A DNA stretch of 64,000 bases from Macrostomum hystrix. Taxonomy: Eukaryota; Platyhelminthes; Macrostomidae. The DNA lies in the NCBI GenBank assembly GCA_950097015.1, contig CATNEN010000032.1, positions 1,550,001 through 1,614,000 of the forward strand, read 5' to 3'. Numbering within the stretch: the stretch's first letter is position 1; every line of letters starts with the position of its first letter. Below the pieces are notes generated by a model, which ran no database searches, was not told where the DNA came from, and saw only the letters and a list, made by a program, of their open reading frames with translations. A program made the translations under genes and the position numbers. Below, in pieces: positions 1 to 10,844 of the stretch.

Positions 1-673
1 ATCCAGCTAGATCTCCCATCAAATCCAGCTAGATCTCCCACCATATCCAGCTAGATCTCCCATCAAATCCAGCTAGATCTCCCACCATGTCCAGCTAGAT
101 CTCCTATCAAATCCAGCTAGATCTCCCACCATATCCAGCTAGATCTCCTATCAAATCCAGCTAGATCTCCCTCCATATCCAGCTAGATCTCCCATCAAAT
201 CTAGCTAGATCTCCCACCATATCCAGCTAGATCTCCCACCATATCCAGCTAGATCTCCCATCAAATCTAGCTAGATCTCCCACCATATCCAGCTAGATCT
301 CCTATCAAATCCAGCTAGATCTCTTACCATATCCAGCTAGATCTCCCATCAAATCCAGCTAGATCTCCCAACATATCCAGCTAGATCTCCGATCAAATCC
401 AGATAGATCTCCCATCAAATCCAGCTAGATCTCCCATCAAATCCAGCTAGATCTCCCATCAAATCCAGATATATCTCCCATCAAATCCAGCTAGATCTCC
501 CATCAAATCCAGCTAGATCTCCCATCAAATCCAGCTAGATCTCCCATCAAATCCAGCTAGATCTCCCATCAAATCCAGCTAGATCTCCCATCAAATCCAG
601 CTAGATCTCCCATCAAATCCAGCTAGATCTCCCATCAAATCCAGCTAGATCTCCCATCAAATCCAGCTAGATC
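1..673. repeat. 22-bp minisatellite, intronic
   Basis: About 30 copies of a 22-bp unit containing AGCTAGATCTCCCA. In the left half units ending in CATCAA and CACCAT alternate, giving a 44-bp dimer; the right half is almost pure CATCAA type. The array runs off the left edge of the window. It starts one base past the GTGAGT splice donor of the CUB gene, so it lies in an intron of that gene. Confidence 0.95.
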
Positions 674-679
674 ACTCAC

Positions 680-3600
680 CGGCAGCCGAAGGTGGCGGTA
701 GTGTAGCCAAGGTGACAAAGCGGTAAGCAAGCCTTAGTCCCTGGTGCGTGATGATTTCATCCGAGTGAAATCTCAGCCACAGAAATCTGCCCGATGACAG
801 AATCGGACGGGCCTCTGGCGCGGAGACTGTCGCCGCTGATTGGCCCGACTTTGGCCGCCATTCGCCGCAGAGCCGGCCGTCTCGACCGTCTGGCAGACCG
901 GGCAGAGGCGGCGAGAAGCCGAAGGGACCGTCGCGAATCTCCAAATAGTCGTTTCGACAGTCAGTGCTTCTCTCAATCAGGTAGGTGGACCGCTGGAAGT
1001 CCAGCTCGATGCGCTGATTGGGCGAGCCTGGCATCGGGACATCGGGACAATGGGCATTTCCGATGGAGTAATGGAGAGCTCCAATTGAGTGACTTGTTCA
1101 TTAAAAATTTTCATTTAATAAATAACACTAAAGGTGTTTTCAACTGACCTTGAATGACCTTAATACAGTCCGCATCATTGGGATACTCGGCCGGGTATCG
1201 AGGCGATGAAAAATAGAAATAATTTTCCGTTGAGCTTTGGCTGCCGATGAAATCTGAGCAAATTGGTGGCTGAAGCGGCAGGGTGCCTGAGGGTGTCCAG
1301 ATTGATAGGTCTATGAGTAATTTAAATCATCGAAACCGTTAATGAGTTAATCTAAAGTTACAGATCTCCCAGCTGCTAAGGGGATATGATGTCTTAACTC
1401 ACCGCTAATTCTGGCTTCGAAAATTGTTGCCATGGAAACCAATACGGCGACACTTTGTACAAGTCTTGCAACTAAAATAGTTTAAAAAGCTAAGGTGTCA
1501 CAATGAGGTGTTTATCTGATGACTGAGGTGTCACAATGAGGTGTTTATCTGATGACTGAGGTGTCACAATAAGGTGTTTATCTGATGACTGAGGTGTCCC
1601 AATGAGGTGTTTATCTGATGACTGAGGTGTCCCAATGAGGTGTTTATCTGATGACTGAGGTGTCACAATGAGATGTTTATCTGATGACTGAGGTGTCCCA
1701 ATGAGGTGTTTATCTGATGACTGAGGTGTCCCAATGAGGTGTTTATCTGATGACTGAGGTGTCACAATAAGGTGTTTATCTGATGACTGAGGTGTCCCAA
1801 TGAGGTGTTTATCTGATGACTGAGGTGTCACAATGAGGTGTTTATCTGATGACTGAGGTGTCCCAATGAGGTGTTTATCTGATGACTGAGGTGTCACAAT
1901 GAGATGTTTATCTGATGACTGAGGTGTCACAATGAGGTGTTTATCTGATGACTGAGGTGTCACAATGAGGTGTTTATCTGATGACTGAGGTGTCACAATG
2001 AGGTGTTTATCTGATGACTGAGGTGTCACAATGAGATGTTTATCTGATGACTGAGGTGTCACAATAAGGTGTTTATCTGATGACTGAGGTGTCACAATGA
2101 GATGTTTATCTGATGACTGAGGTGTCACAATGAGATGTTTATCTGATGACTGAGGTGTCCCAATGAGGTGTTTATCTGATGACTGAGGTGTCCCAATGAG
2201 GTGTTTATCTGATGACTGAGGTGTCACAATGAAGTGTTTATCTGATGACTGAGGTGTCCCAATGAGGTGTTTATCTGATGACTGAGGTGTCACAATGAGG
2301 TGTTTATCTGATGACTGAGGTGTCACAATGAGGTGTTTATCTGATGACTGAGGTGTCACAATAAGGTGTTTATCTGATGACTGAGGTGTCCCAATGAGGT
2401 GTTTATCTGATGACTGAGGTGTCCCAATGAGGTGTTTATCTGATGACTGAGGTGTCACAATGAGATGTTTATCTGATGACTGAGGTGTCCCAATGAGGTG
2501 TTTATCTGATGACTGAGGTGTCCCAATGAGGTGTTTATCTGATGACTGAGGTGTCACAATAAGGTGTTTATCTGATGACTGAGGTGTCACAATAAGGTGT
2601 TTATCTGATGACTGAGGTGTCACAATAAGGTGTTTATCTGATGACTGAGGTGTCCCAATGAGGTGTTTATCTGATGACTGAGGTGTCACAATGAAGTGTT
2701 TATCTGATGACTGAGGTGTCCCAATGAGGTGTTTATCTGATGACTGAGGTGTCACAATGAGGTGTTTATCTGATGACTGAGGTGTCACAATGAGGTGTTT
2801 ATCTGATGACTGAGGTGTCACAATGAGGTGTTTATCTGATGACTGAGGTGTCACAATGAGATGTTTATCTGATGACTGAGGTGTCACAATAAGGTGTTTA
2901 TCTGATGACTGAGGTGTCACAATGAGATGTTTATCTGATGACTGAGGTGTCACAATGAGATGTTTATCTGATGACTGAGGTGTCCCAATGAGGTGTTTAT
3001 CTGATGACTGAGGTGTCACAATGAGGTGTTTATCTGATGACTGAGGTGTCACAATGAGATGTTTATCTGATAACTGAGGTGTCCCAATGAGGTGTTTATC
3101 TGATGACTGAGGTGTCACAATGAGGTGTTTATCTGATGACTGAGGTGTCCCAATGAGATGTTTATCTGATGACTGAGGTGTCCCAATGAGATGTTTATCT
3201 GATGACTGAGGTGTCCCAATGAAGTGTTTATCTGATGACTGAGGTGTCACAATGAAGTGTTTATCTGATGACTGAGGTGTCACAATGAGGTGTTTATCTG
3301 ATGACTGAGGTGTCACAATGAGGTGTTTATCTGATGACTGAGGTGTCACAATGAGGTGTTTATCTGATGACTGAGGTGTCACAATGAGGTGTTTATCTGA
3401 TGACTGAGGTGTCCCAATGAGATGTTTATCTGATGACTGAGGTGTCACAATGAGGTGTTTATCTGATGACTGAGGTGTCACAATGAGGTGTTTATCTGAT
3501 GACTGAGGCGTCACAATGAGGTGTTTATCTGATGACTGAGGTGTCCCAATGAAGTGTTTATCTGATGACTGAGGTGTCCCAATGAAGTGTTTATCTGATG

Positions 3601-3699
3601 ACTGAGGTGTCCCAATGAAGTGTTTATCTGATGACTGAGGTATCATCTGATTTCAAGGTTGTAGTAGAAGAATTTGAACTTACACAAAAGGCCGAGCAT
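680..3699 (-). CDS. Secreted CUB-domain protein, 5' part (four exons, 3' end outside window)
   Basis: Minus-strand gene model: coding exon 1 3684-3699 (ATG at 3699), exon 2 1403-1471, exon 3 1149-1286, exon 4 680-1027; donors GTAAGT, GTGAGT, GTCAGT and GTGAGT. All introns are phase 1, as is usual for extracellular modular proteins, and the frame stays open across every join. The first two exons together encode a hydrophobic leader (starts MLGLLFARLVQSVAVLV) that looks like a signal peptide. Exons 3-4 carry a CUB domain: the SPRYPAEYPNDADC strand, then DYLEIRDG, then the C-terminal GLRLAYRF strand; Cys of PNDADC, of STDCRNDY and of GRLCG are visible. CUB domains bind proteins or carbohydrates outside the cell. 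The protein continues beyond the left edge, so its family (tolloid, neuropilin, NETO or other) cannot be decided. The small first exon is the weakest part of the model. Confidence 0.7.
1490..3646. repeat. 33-bp minisatellite in intron 1 of the CUB gene
   Basis: About 65 copies of a 33-bp unit containing GAGGTGTCACAATGAGGTG. Units differ mainly at two points (TCACAA or TCCCAA; GAGGTG, GAGATG, GAAGTG or TAAGGTG). Because 33 is divisible by three and one minus-strand frame has no stop, the array reads as a 718-residue frame of repeated 11-mers (TPQSSDKHLIV); this is not taken as a protein because it sits between two consistent CUB-gene exons. The rare GAAGTG variant recurs at offset 462 (14 units; 2225 and 2687), a sign of block duplication. 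Confidence 0.95.
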
Positions 3700-4233
3700 A
3701 TTATCTAGTAGATTTCCATCAACTAGTCCTGTGATAGCCTGGCCCAATCGATTTGCTCACATCAAGCAGAAAAGGTCGGAATTCGTGCTCAAATTTCGCA
3801 AGCAGAAGAACGAGTTTTTCGTTCAAAATTTGTGAGCAATCGACTTAAAGAAAGCAAAAATCTATACGGTCGTATGAGAACTAGTTGAAAACCGGTCAGA
3901 TTGTCTCTGAAATTAAACTCTGAGAAAGCCAAAAATGGTCATTCAGTGCTGGTGTGGGCGGTTAAACCAAGTCCCGATTAGCTGGTTTTCTCTCATTGGC
4001 TAGAGGCTCTGGGCTAATATCTGACACAGAGCATCGGGGTAAAGTTTTCAGGGTCAGAGCTGAATGTGTCCAATCAGTTGGCACCTTAATTATGCTGATG
4101 AGGCAGGGCGTAGGGAATGCTAAAGATGCCAAATGCGCCAGATTTCTCTGGACTGCGGCGGAGTCTTACTTTAGTGCCCGGTGTACTTTTAGCCGGACTG
4201 GGGGAGTCGGCGATACTGCTTTGTCCTGTTCAA
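3700..4233. other. Unique sequence upstream of the CUB gene start
   Basis: Non-repetitive sequence between the CUB gene ATG and the next array. It should hold the 5' UTR and promoter of the minus-strand CUB gene. No clear TATA box, RNA gene or coding exon was seen. Confidence 0.5.
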
Positions 4234-5830
4234 TCTCAGAGCCGAAATTTCGGAAATGGCAGATCCGAAATCGATTCTTCATGCCAACCGAAATTTCAGA
4301 AATGGCAGATCCGAAATCGATTCTTTATCCCAACCGAAATTTCAGAAATGGCAGATCCGAAATCGATTCTTTATGCCAACCGAAATTTCAGAAATGGCAG
4401 ATCCGAAATCGATTCTTCATGCCAACCGAAATTTCAGAAATGGCAGATCCGAAATCGATTCTTCATGCCAACCATAATTTCGGAAATGGCAGATCTGAAA
4501 TCGATTCTTCATGCCAACCGAAATTTCAGAAATGGCAGATCCGAAATCGATTCTTCATGCCAACCGAAATTTCAGAAATGGCAGATCCGAAATCGATTCT
4601 TCATGCCAACCGAAATTTCAGAAATGGCAGATCCGAAATCGATTCTTCATGCCAACCGAAATTTCAGAAATGGCAGATCCGAAATCGATTCTTCATGCCA
4701 ACCGAAATTTCAGAAATGGCAGATCCGAAATCGATTCTTTATGCCAACCGAAATTTCAGAAATGGCAGATCCGAAATCGATTCTTTATCCCAACCGAAAT
4801 TTCAGAAATGGCAGATCCGAAATCGATTCTTCATGCCAACCGAAATTTCAGAAATGGCAGATCCGAAATCGATTCTTCATGCCAACCGAAATTTCAGAAA
4901 TGGCAGATCCGAAATCGATTCTTTATGCCAACCGAAATTTCAGAAAATGGCAGATCCGAAATCGATTCTTTATCCCAACCGAAATTTCAGAAATGGCAGA
5001 TCCGAAATCGATTCTTCATGCCAACCGAAATTTCAGAAATGGCAGATCCGAAATCGATTCTTCATGCCAACCGAAATTTCAGAAATGGCAGATCCGAAAT
5101 CGATTCTTCATGCCAACCGAAATTTCAGAAATGGCAGATCCGAAATCGATTCTTCATGCCAACCGAAATTTCAGAAAATGGCAGATCCGAAATCGATTCT
5201 TCATGCCAACCGAAATTTCGGAAATGGCAGATCCGAAATCGATTCTTCATGCCAACCGAAATTTCGGAAATGGCAGATCCGAAATCGATTTTTTATCCCA
5301 ACCGAAATTTCAGAAAATGGCAGATCCGAAATCGATTCTTCATGCCAACCGAAATTTCAGAAATGGCAGATCCGAAATCGATTTTTTATCCCAACCGAAA
5401 TTTCAGAAAATGGCAGATCCGAAATCGATTCTTTATGCCAACCATAATTTCAGAAATGGCAGATCCGAAATCGATTCTTCATGCCAACCGAAATTTCAGA
5501 AATGGCAGATCCGAAATCGATTTTTTATCCCAACCGAAATTTCAGAAAATGGCAGATCCGAAATCGATTCTTTATGCCAACCATAATTTCAGAAATGGCA
5601 GATCCGAAATCGATTCTTCATGCCAACCGAAATTTCAGAAATGGCAGATCCGAAATCGATTTTTTATCCCAACCGAAATTTCAGAAAATGGCAGATCCGA
5701 AATCGATTCTTTATGCCAACCATAATTTCAGAAATGGCAGATCCGAAATCGATTCTTTATCCCAACCGAAATTTCAGAAATGGCAGATCCGAAATCGATT
5801 CTTCATGCCAACCGAAATTTCGGAAATGAA
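4234..5830. repeat. 46/47-bp minisatellite
   Basis: About 34 copies of a 46-bp unit (key part GGCAGATCCGAAATCGATTC) with 47-bp variants that carry one extra A (GAAAATGG for GAAATGG). The unit contains the palindrome-like CGAAATTTCG. All three plus frames are partly open, which makes overlapping 400-490-residue frames with the same repeated peptide in shifted registers; these are not genes. TTTTTTATCCC variants cluster in the right half. Confidence 0.95.
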
Positions 5831-7038
5831 AAATTGAATATCTCATCGATGCCGATGTTTAGTAATTCTGGAAATTGTTTCATCGGATAGAGTGGAAGAA
5901 TCTAGTCTGTTTACTGGACTCTCGTGGGATTAGTTGAATATTTTTGAAGGTACAGAAAAAAAATTGGGCATTTTAAATACCGCTGGAGAAGCTACTAACA
6001 GTAGGTGAGTGCGAACCTCGACGCCCCACCTCTCAGTAGGTACACGATTAGGTGGAAATCACGAGATACCTAAACTGAGAAGCAAATTCGGCTGACAAAG
6101 ATGGGGATTACTAGAGAAGCAGGCACAATTGCCGTCACGCAACAGGGATTCTTGAGGATGATTCTTCTCGAACTGAAGGACAAGAAAGAAAAGCAGATCC
6201 TCTGGCCCGGCTCGCCGGCTTGAGCTGGTTCAGTTAGACTGTCTCCCCATTTCCTTAGAGGGGCAGAGAACCTGGAAACACTGAGGAGAAATTCTTGTGT
6301 CAGGAAGAGGATGGGATGCTAAATTGGGGAAGTGATTTCGTATACGCAGACTGGATGTACATTCGCAAAATTGGGGAGTCAGAAGCAGGGAAGGGCCTGG
6401 CCCACCCACCCCCTGCTTCACCTTGCCGGCGCAGCTGCGAATTAGTAAAGGAGAGCAGGACGGCTCGGGGAAGAATGGCAGCGGACTCAAGGTGTACTCA
6501 GCAGCGAGTGAGCAGGCCTACGGGAAGAAAAATCAGAAGAGAGAATGAGCGGGGCGAGCTTCTAAAAGCAGAGACATCGGCAAAAACCCTCTAAATACTT
6601 CTCTGTGCTGACAGGAGTCGAGTTGTTAAAGGCTTTCACAGAGCTGTGGGTACCGGCTTGGATGCAGTCTTGATTGCTTAGCAACAAAGGCTAACCCGAG
6701 AGCTTGTCCGAATATCTAGACCCGGAGAAGGTAAGCCACACTGGTTCTACATTTCCGGGTGCTATGTAAATTCCAGTTCCTTTAGTAGGTACGAGTAAAA
6801 CTAATTTTATTTAAATCTGCTGTCTAAATTAAATTACTTTTCGTTTGCTAAATCTTTTACTTACTAAGTAATCACAGCGGTTATTTAACAACAAAGAATA
6901 GATTAGAAAAAACCTTTACAAGAATATGATTTGGGTAGGTAAGAAATTGCAATATTTAAGCGGGAGATAATATAATTTTAAGAGCTAATTTGTTCATATT
7001 TCTACTGTCAGTAGCAGTTTGTGTACTACTTTTACAGA
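5831..7038. other. Unique sequence upstream of the G-gamma gene
   Basis: No gene recognised. It should contain the promoter or outron of the G-gamma gene that follows. Two short open frames near 6230-6590 on opposite strands have no domain-like features. A pyrimidine tract and TTTTACAG acceptor end this stretch directly before the G-gamma start codon. Confidence 0.4.
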
Positions 7039-7239
7039 ATGTCGTCCATCGCCCAGCAGAAGAAGATTGTTGAACAGCTGAGAGCGGAGGCCAGCATGGC
7101 GCGCAAGCCGGTGTCCGAGTGCGTGAAGGACATGATCCACTTCATGGATAGCAACAAGGAGAAGGACTGCCTGGTGTCCGGCTTTCAGTCCAAGAAGGAC
7201 AATCCATTCCAGGAGAAGGGCGGCTGCGCCCTGCTCTGA
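7039..7239 (+). CDS. G-protein gamma subunit
   Basis: 66-residue intronless reading frame starting MSSIAQQKKIVEQLRAEA and ending in the prenylation box CALL. The N-terminal helix pairs with G-beta in the family; the NPFQEK motif just before the CaaX box is diagnostic of G-gamma, and the final Leu predicts geranylgeranylation and membrane anchoring. Length is typical (about 65-75 residues). An in-frame ATG at 7021 would add six residues (MYYFYR), but the splice-acceptor-like TTTTACAG at 7030-7037 ends one base before the ATG at 7039, so the shorter start is chosen. Acts with G-beta below seven-helix receptors. A polyadenylation signal AATAAA lies at 7555-7560. Confidence 0.93.
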   Translation: MSSIAQQKKIVEQLRAEASMARKPVSECVKDMIHFMDSNKEKDCLVSGFQSKKDNPFQEKGGCALL

Positions 7240-7627
7240 AGCAGCGATGCTAGAACGGTGGCTTGGCCCAGACTGTTACCTGTAATTACCTGATTTGTTG
7301 TACTTTTTGCGCACCGAAGTTCGTCCAGAATTTTGCACCGCCACAATCCAAGCTTGCTCCACTGATCTCTTAACTTTTTCCCCCAACACTGAATGGCATA
7401 TTGACAGCTAGTTCTGTTTTTGTCGGTAGAAAAAAATGAACGAAAACGGTGTTGTTCAATTGTTTTTAGAAGAGCACGGCTAAATGACCCACTGTGTCGT
7501 TTGCACTTAAAAAGTAAATGAAGAAGCATTTTGTTGTCCATTATTTTCTGTCTAAATAAAAACAAAAAAGTCCACAAAATAATCACATTTCTACTTTAAG
7601 TAGAATACATAGATAATAAGTGAAAAA
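7240..7627 (+). other. 3' UTR of the G-gamma gene and AT-rich spacer
   Basis: Sequence after the TGA stop with AATAAA at 7555-7560 about 315 bases downstream, consistent with a roughly 340-base 3' UTR. Minus-strand frames here have no recognisable features. Confidence 0.6.
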
Positions 7628-7990
7628 ATGGTGAGTAGCATAGCAGTCAAATGCGGTTGCTTCTCGCACCAAGGTCCCTGAGCTCGATTCCGCGACGAGG
7701 CCACATTCGTTTGGGACGCAGCCGCAGAAGCAGAAGGCTTCGGGCTTGTCGTGCAATTCACGCCATGGAGGGCCAACCTCCAAGGCACAGTGAGAGTGTA
7801 CACTGCCTGACGATGAGAAAGTCAGGGCAGACGTACACACCTGTGTGAGGGTGTGCCTGCGTACGGCATCTGTGTGCGTGTGTGCTCAGGAGTCAGCGAA
7901 ATGTACAGATTGCCTCCTCGCTGGCTGCGGGTCTAGTGTCACCTAATGATGTGCCATTGCCCGCAGCCCTCCTGCAATTATTATTATTAA
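7628..7990 (+). mobile_element. tRNA-derived SINE, copy 1
   Basis: Member of a family seen five times in this window. The tRNA-like head has a degraded A box (TAGCATAGCAG) and a good B box (AGCTCGATTCC) of the RNA polymerase III internal promoter. The body holds the conserved pieces GGCTTGTCGTGCAATT-like, GAGGGCCAACCTCCAAGGCA, GATGAGAAAGTCAGGGCA, GTGTGCGTGTGTGCTCAG and TCGCTGGCTGCGGGTCTAG. It ends in a short ATT repeat (7979-7990), as many SINE tails do. Target duplications were not found with confidence. Confidence 0.75.
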
Positions 7991-8221
7991 ATGTCAATTA
8001 AACTGTCAATTAAAATGTCAATTGCGAGTAAAATGTGAAAAAACTGTCTTAAAAACAGAAACCAATTCTCGCTTATGTAACTTTCTTATTAATAGCTTTC
8101 GTTTAAGAAGAATCCGTTACTTATAATAAGTATATTTCAATAAGAATTTCGAGCGTCAAGAAATTACAGAACAAGCCATCTATGATCGCTCTTGAAAATG
8201 CAAATTGCTGTACAGGGATAT
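7991..8221. other. AT-rich spacer
   Basis: Starts with three near-copies of AATGTCAATTAAA-type sequence, then non-repetitive AT-rich DNA. Nothing else seen. Confidence 0.4.
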
Positions 8222-8937
8222 ACAGGGCGGAGAGACATCCTGACACCTGATCCTATCCCATGGGTCAGACACCCTGACAGCTGACCATCCCGTGTGTCAG
8301 ACACCCTGACAGCTGACTATCCCATGTGTCAGACACCCTGACAGCTGACTATCCCATGTGTCAGACACCCTGACAGCTGACTATCCCGTGTGTCAGACAC
8401 CCTGACAGCTGACTATCCCATGTGTCAGACACCCTGACAGCTGACTATCCCATGTGTCAGACACCCTGACAGCTGACTATCCCATGTGTCAGACACCCTG
8501 ACAGCTGACTATCCCGTGTGTCAGACACCCTGACAGCTGACTATCCCGTGTGTCAGACACCCTGACAGCTGACTATCCCGTGTGTCAGACACCCTGACAG
8601 CTGACTATCCCGTGTGTCAGACACCCTGACAGCTGACTATCCCGTGTGTCAGACACCCTGACAGCTGACTATCCCGTGTGTCAGACACCCTGACAGCTGA
8701 CTATCCCGTGTGTCAGACACCCTGACAGCTGACTATCCCGTGTGTCAGACGCACTGACAGCTGACAGCTGACAGCTCCCATGTGTCAGACACCCTGACAG
8801 CTGACCATCCCGTGTGTCAGACACACTGACAGCTGACTATCCCATGTGTCAGACACCCTGACAGCTGACCATCCCGTGTGTCAGACACCCTGACAGCTGA
8901 CTATCCCGTGTGTCAGACACCCTGACAGCTGACTGAA
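8222..8937. repeat. 32-bp minisatellite, forward orientation (left arm)
   Basis: About 22 copies of a 32-bp unit built from TGACAGCTGACTATCCC and GTGTCAGACACCC. The same unit occurs in reverse complement at 10845-11446, so the two arrays form a large inverted repeat around the HS3ST gene. The array ends 36 bases before the HS3ST stop codon, so on the minus strand it lies in the 3' UTR or directly beyond it. Confidence 0.95.
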
Positions 8938-8973
8938 TATCAGCTAGAGTGTCATCCGTCGTCTCAGCTTATC

Positions 8974-10434
8974 TCACAGCCGCCAGAGAAATCGTCGACC
9001 AACAAGACGCTCGAAGCGGCTGACGTGTGGCCTCAAGAAATCGGCCAACAGTCGTCGAGTTGACGGCCTCAACGGCGGGTGCTGCCGACCCTTCGAGGCT
9101 GACAGGCAGCCACTCGGGACGACACTGGCTGTGCCGTTACCAGCCGAGGAAGCGATGCAGTAGAAGCCCCGCGTGGCGTTGAAATAGAACATGTCCGGAC
9201 GAAGCCACGGCTTCAAGCCCAGTGCAGCCTCCAATCTCTGCATCTCGGCGAAGGGCCGTCGGGCCAGATCATCGCCGTCAACAATGTGAAACAGGCCGGG
9301 CGGAAAGTGCGCCAAAAACCTACGCATCTGAACATCGTAGAGTGACCGTCGCAGTGGTCGGTACCGACGATTGAGTCTTCGACTGCGGCCAGGCAGCATG
9401 AGTAGCTGCTCAAGCGGTGGATGATGACAACCGCGACGACGCCGATTGGATGACACCTGGCGGCAATTTTTTTAAGAAAATAAATTAATATCCACAAAAA
9501 TACCTTATGCGAACTAGCTTGAAACTGCTTCTTAGAAACAAGATTATTGGAAAATTTATTGTTAGAGACTTGATTCTTGGAAACTAGATTCTTAGAAACT
9601 AGATTCTTGGAAACCTGATTCTTGGAAACTCACCTGAGCATAGTCGGACAAGAGCCTGTCGATAGGATTTCTCACCACCAGCACCAGCTTGCGCAACAGC
9701 GGCCTGGACAAAGCCTCGTCGGCGCCGTCGAGTCTGAAGAAGCTCCGAATCCTGGCCGGCACGGCGCGGCTGTGAAAATAGGCAGGAGTCTTCTCCACGG
9801 TCATCTGGCCCGGAAGCGACCGCGGCATCCGGCTGCGGTAGATCCCAGCTGTGCGCCCGCCATCGTCGGGCAGCCGGTCGAAGAAGTGAGCCTCGCGCTC
9901 GGCGGCTGCCACATCCGGGTGGAGGGAGAGAAAGCGGAGCGCTGCGCGGGTGCCGCCTTTGCGCACTCCGGCGATCAGGCAGGCGGGCAGACGACGTCGG
10001 AGACCACCGTCGAGGGCGGATGGACCAGCGGAAAGGGCAGATTTGAGAGCGGATGATCCGTCAGGAGGGGCGGATTTAAGAGCGGATGATCCGTCAGGAG
10101 GGGCGGATTTGAGAGCAGATGATCCGTCAGGAGGGGCGAATTTGAGAGCGGATAATTTGTCAGGAGTGGCGGATTTGAGAGCGGATAATCCGTCAGTAGG
10201 GGCGGATTTGAGAGCGGATGATCCGTCAGGAGTGGCGGATTTGAGAGCGGATGATTCATCGGGAGGGGCGGATTTGAGAGCGGAGGATATAAAGCGTGGG
10301 AAGGACTCAATTGTTGATGATAATGACTCAATGGGAGGTGCGGAATCCAGGGCGGATGATCCATAGATAGGTGCGAAGTCATCAGCAGAGTTGCTGAAGG
10401 ATGTCAACAGCAGCAGCAGCAGCAGCAGCAGCAT
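8974..10434 (-). CDS. HS3ST: Heparan sulfate glucosamine 3-O-sulfotransferase
   Basis: Two exons: 9634-10434 (ATG at 10434; donor GTGAGT) and 8974-9456 (acceptor CCGCCAG), phase 0 intron, 427 residues in all. Residues 2-10 are leucines encoded by a CTG run, a signal-anchor-like start for a Golgi type II protein. Residues about 49-135 are a Ser/Pro-rich stalk made of 11-residue repeats (SALKSAPPDGS). The sulfotransferase domain follows: the 5'-phosphosulfate loop VRKGGTRA (KGGTR at 159-163), the likely catalytic Glu181 in EREAHFFD, TVEKTPAYF, and the 3'-phosphate motif VVRNPIDRLLSDY (253-265). Exon 2 gives RRSLYDVQM, HIVDGDDL, FYFNATRGFYC, the second disulfide Cys and SKGRQHP. The enzyme moves sulfate from PAPS to the 3-OH of glucosamine in heparan sulfate. 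The 33-bp coding repeat is unusual for the family. An acceptor-like AAATTCAG ends seven bases before the ATG. Confidence 0.9.
9520..9633. repeat. Short 20-bp repeat in the HS3ST intron
   Basis: Five or so degenerate copies of a unit like GAAACTAGATTCTTGGAAAC, running up to the HS3ST donor site. The last copies look like partial duplications of the intron start. Confidence 0.75.
10030..10290. repeat. 33-bp coding minisatellite in HS3ST exon 1
   Basis: About eight copies of a 33-bp unit encoding SALKSAPPDGS on the minus strand, forming the stalk between membrane anchor and catalytic domain. Copies differ by point changes (APP, ATP, APT; GSS, GLS, KLS) but none shifts the frame, which suggests selection for an open frame. 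Confidence 0.9.
10408..10434. repeat. CAG/CTG run encoding the leucine leader of HS3ST
   Basis: Run of CAG triplets on the plus strand, read as CTG (Leu) codons directly after the HS3ST ATG. It supplies almost the whole hydrophobic leader, so its length sets the length of the membrane segment. Confidence 0.85.
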
Positions 10435-10444
10435 CTGCAGCCTG

Positions 10445-10844
10445 AATTTAGGTAGGCACCAAAAAAATTAGAATACACTTCTAAGTTTAAAGCCTCAATG
10501 CAGAATCTTGCATGCTCTCCTGTGAGCATTCCGCATCTCCGTACAGCTCTACTCAGATAAATGCAAACTGTCACTACTGCATTATCCCATCACTATGGCT
10601 TGCTTCCTGCACAATGGAATAAGAGGAATGGAAGAGATTAATGACTTTGCCCTGTCCGCAGCGCAAAGAGAGTAGAAAAAGGCATAGAGGTAAAATAGCC
10701 CTCAGGTGAAAAATAGCCCTCAACGTAGTTCGAGTGCTTCCGTTCACAAGCTTTGCGACTTGTGAAAAGCTTGTCGCTTGATCACAAAGCGACTTGAAAC
10801 TTTATGACCGACTAAAACTTTTTCTGACGTCTGACAAACGGGAT
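10445..10844. other. Unique sequence upstream of HS3ST
   Basis: Contains the sequence upstream of the HS3ST start, including the pyrimidine tract and acceptor-like AG just before the ATG. A short duplication of AAATAGCCCTCA is present near 10695-10720. No other feature recognised. Confidence 0.4.

Noticed and set aside
1490-3646. 718-codon minus-strand frame of repeated 11-mers
   Set aside because: It is a 33-bp satellite with no stop in one frame, lying between two consistent CUB-gene exons; no signal, flanking exon or non-repeat part.
3996-5837. Overlapping 400-490-codon plus-strand frames
   Set aside because: 46/47-bp satellite; the same peptide appears in all three registers.
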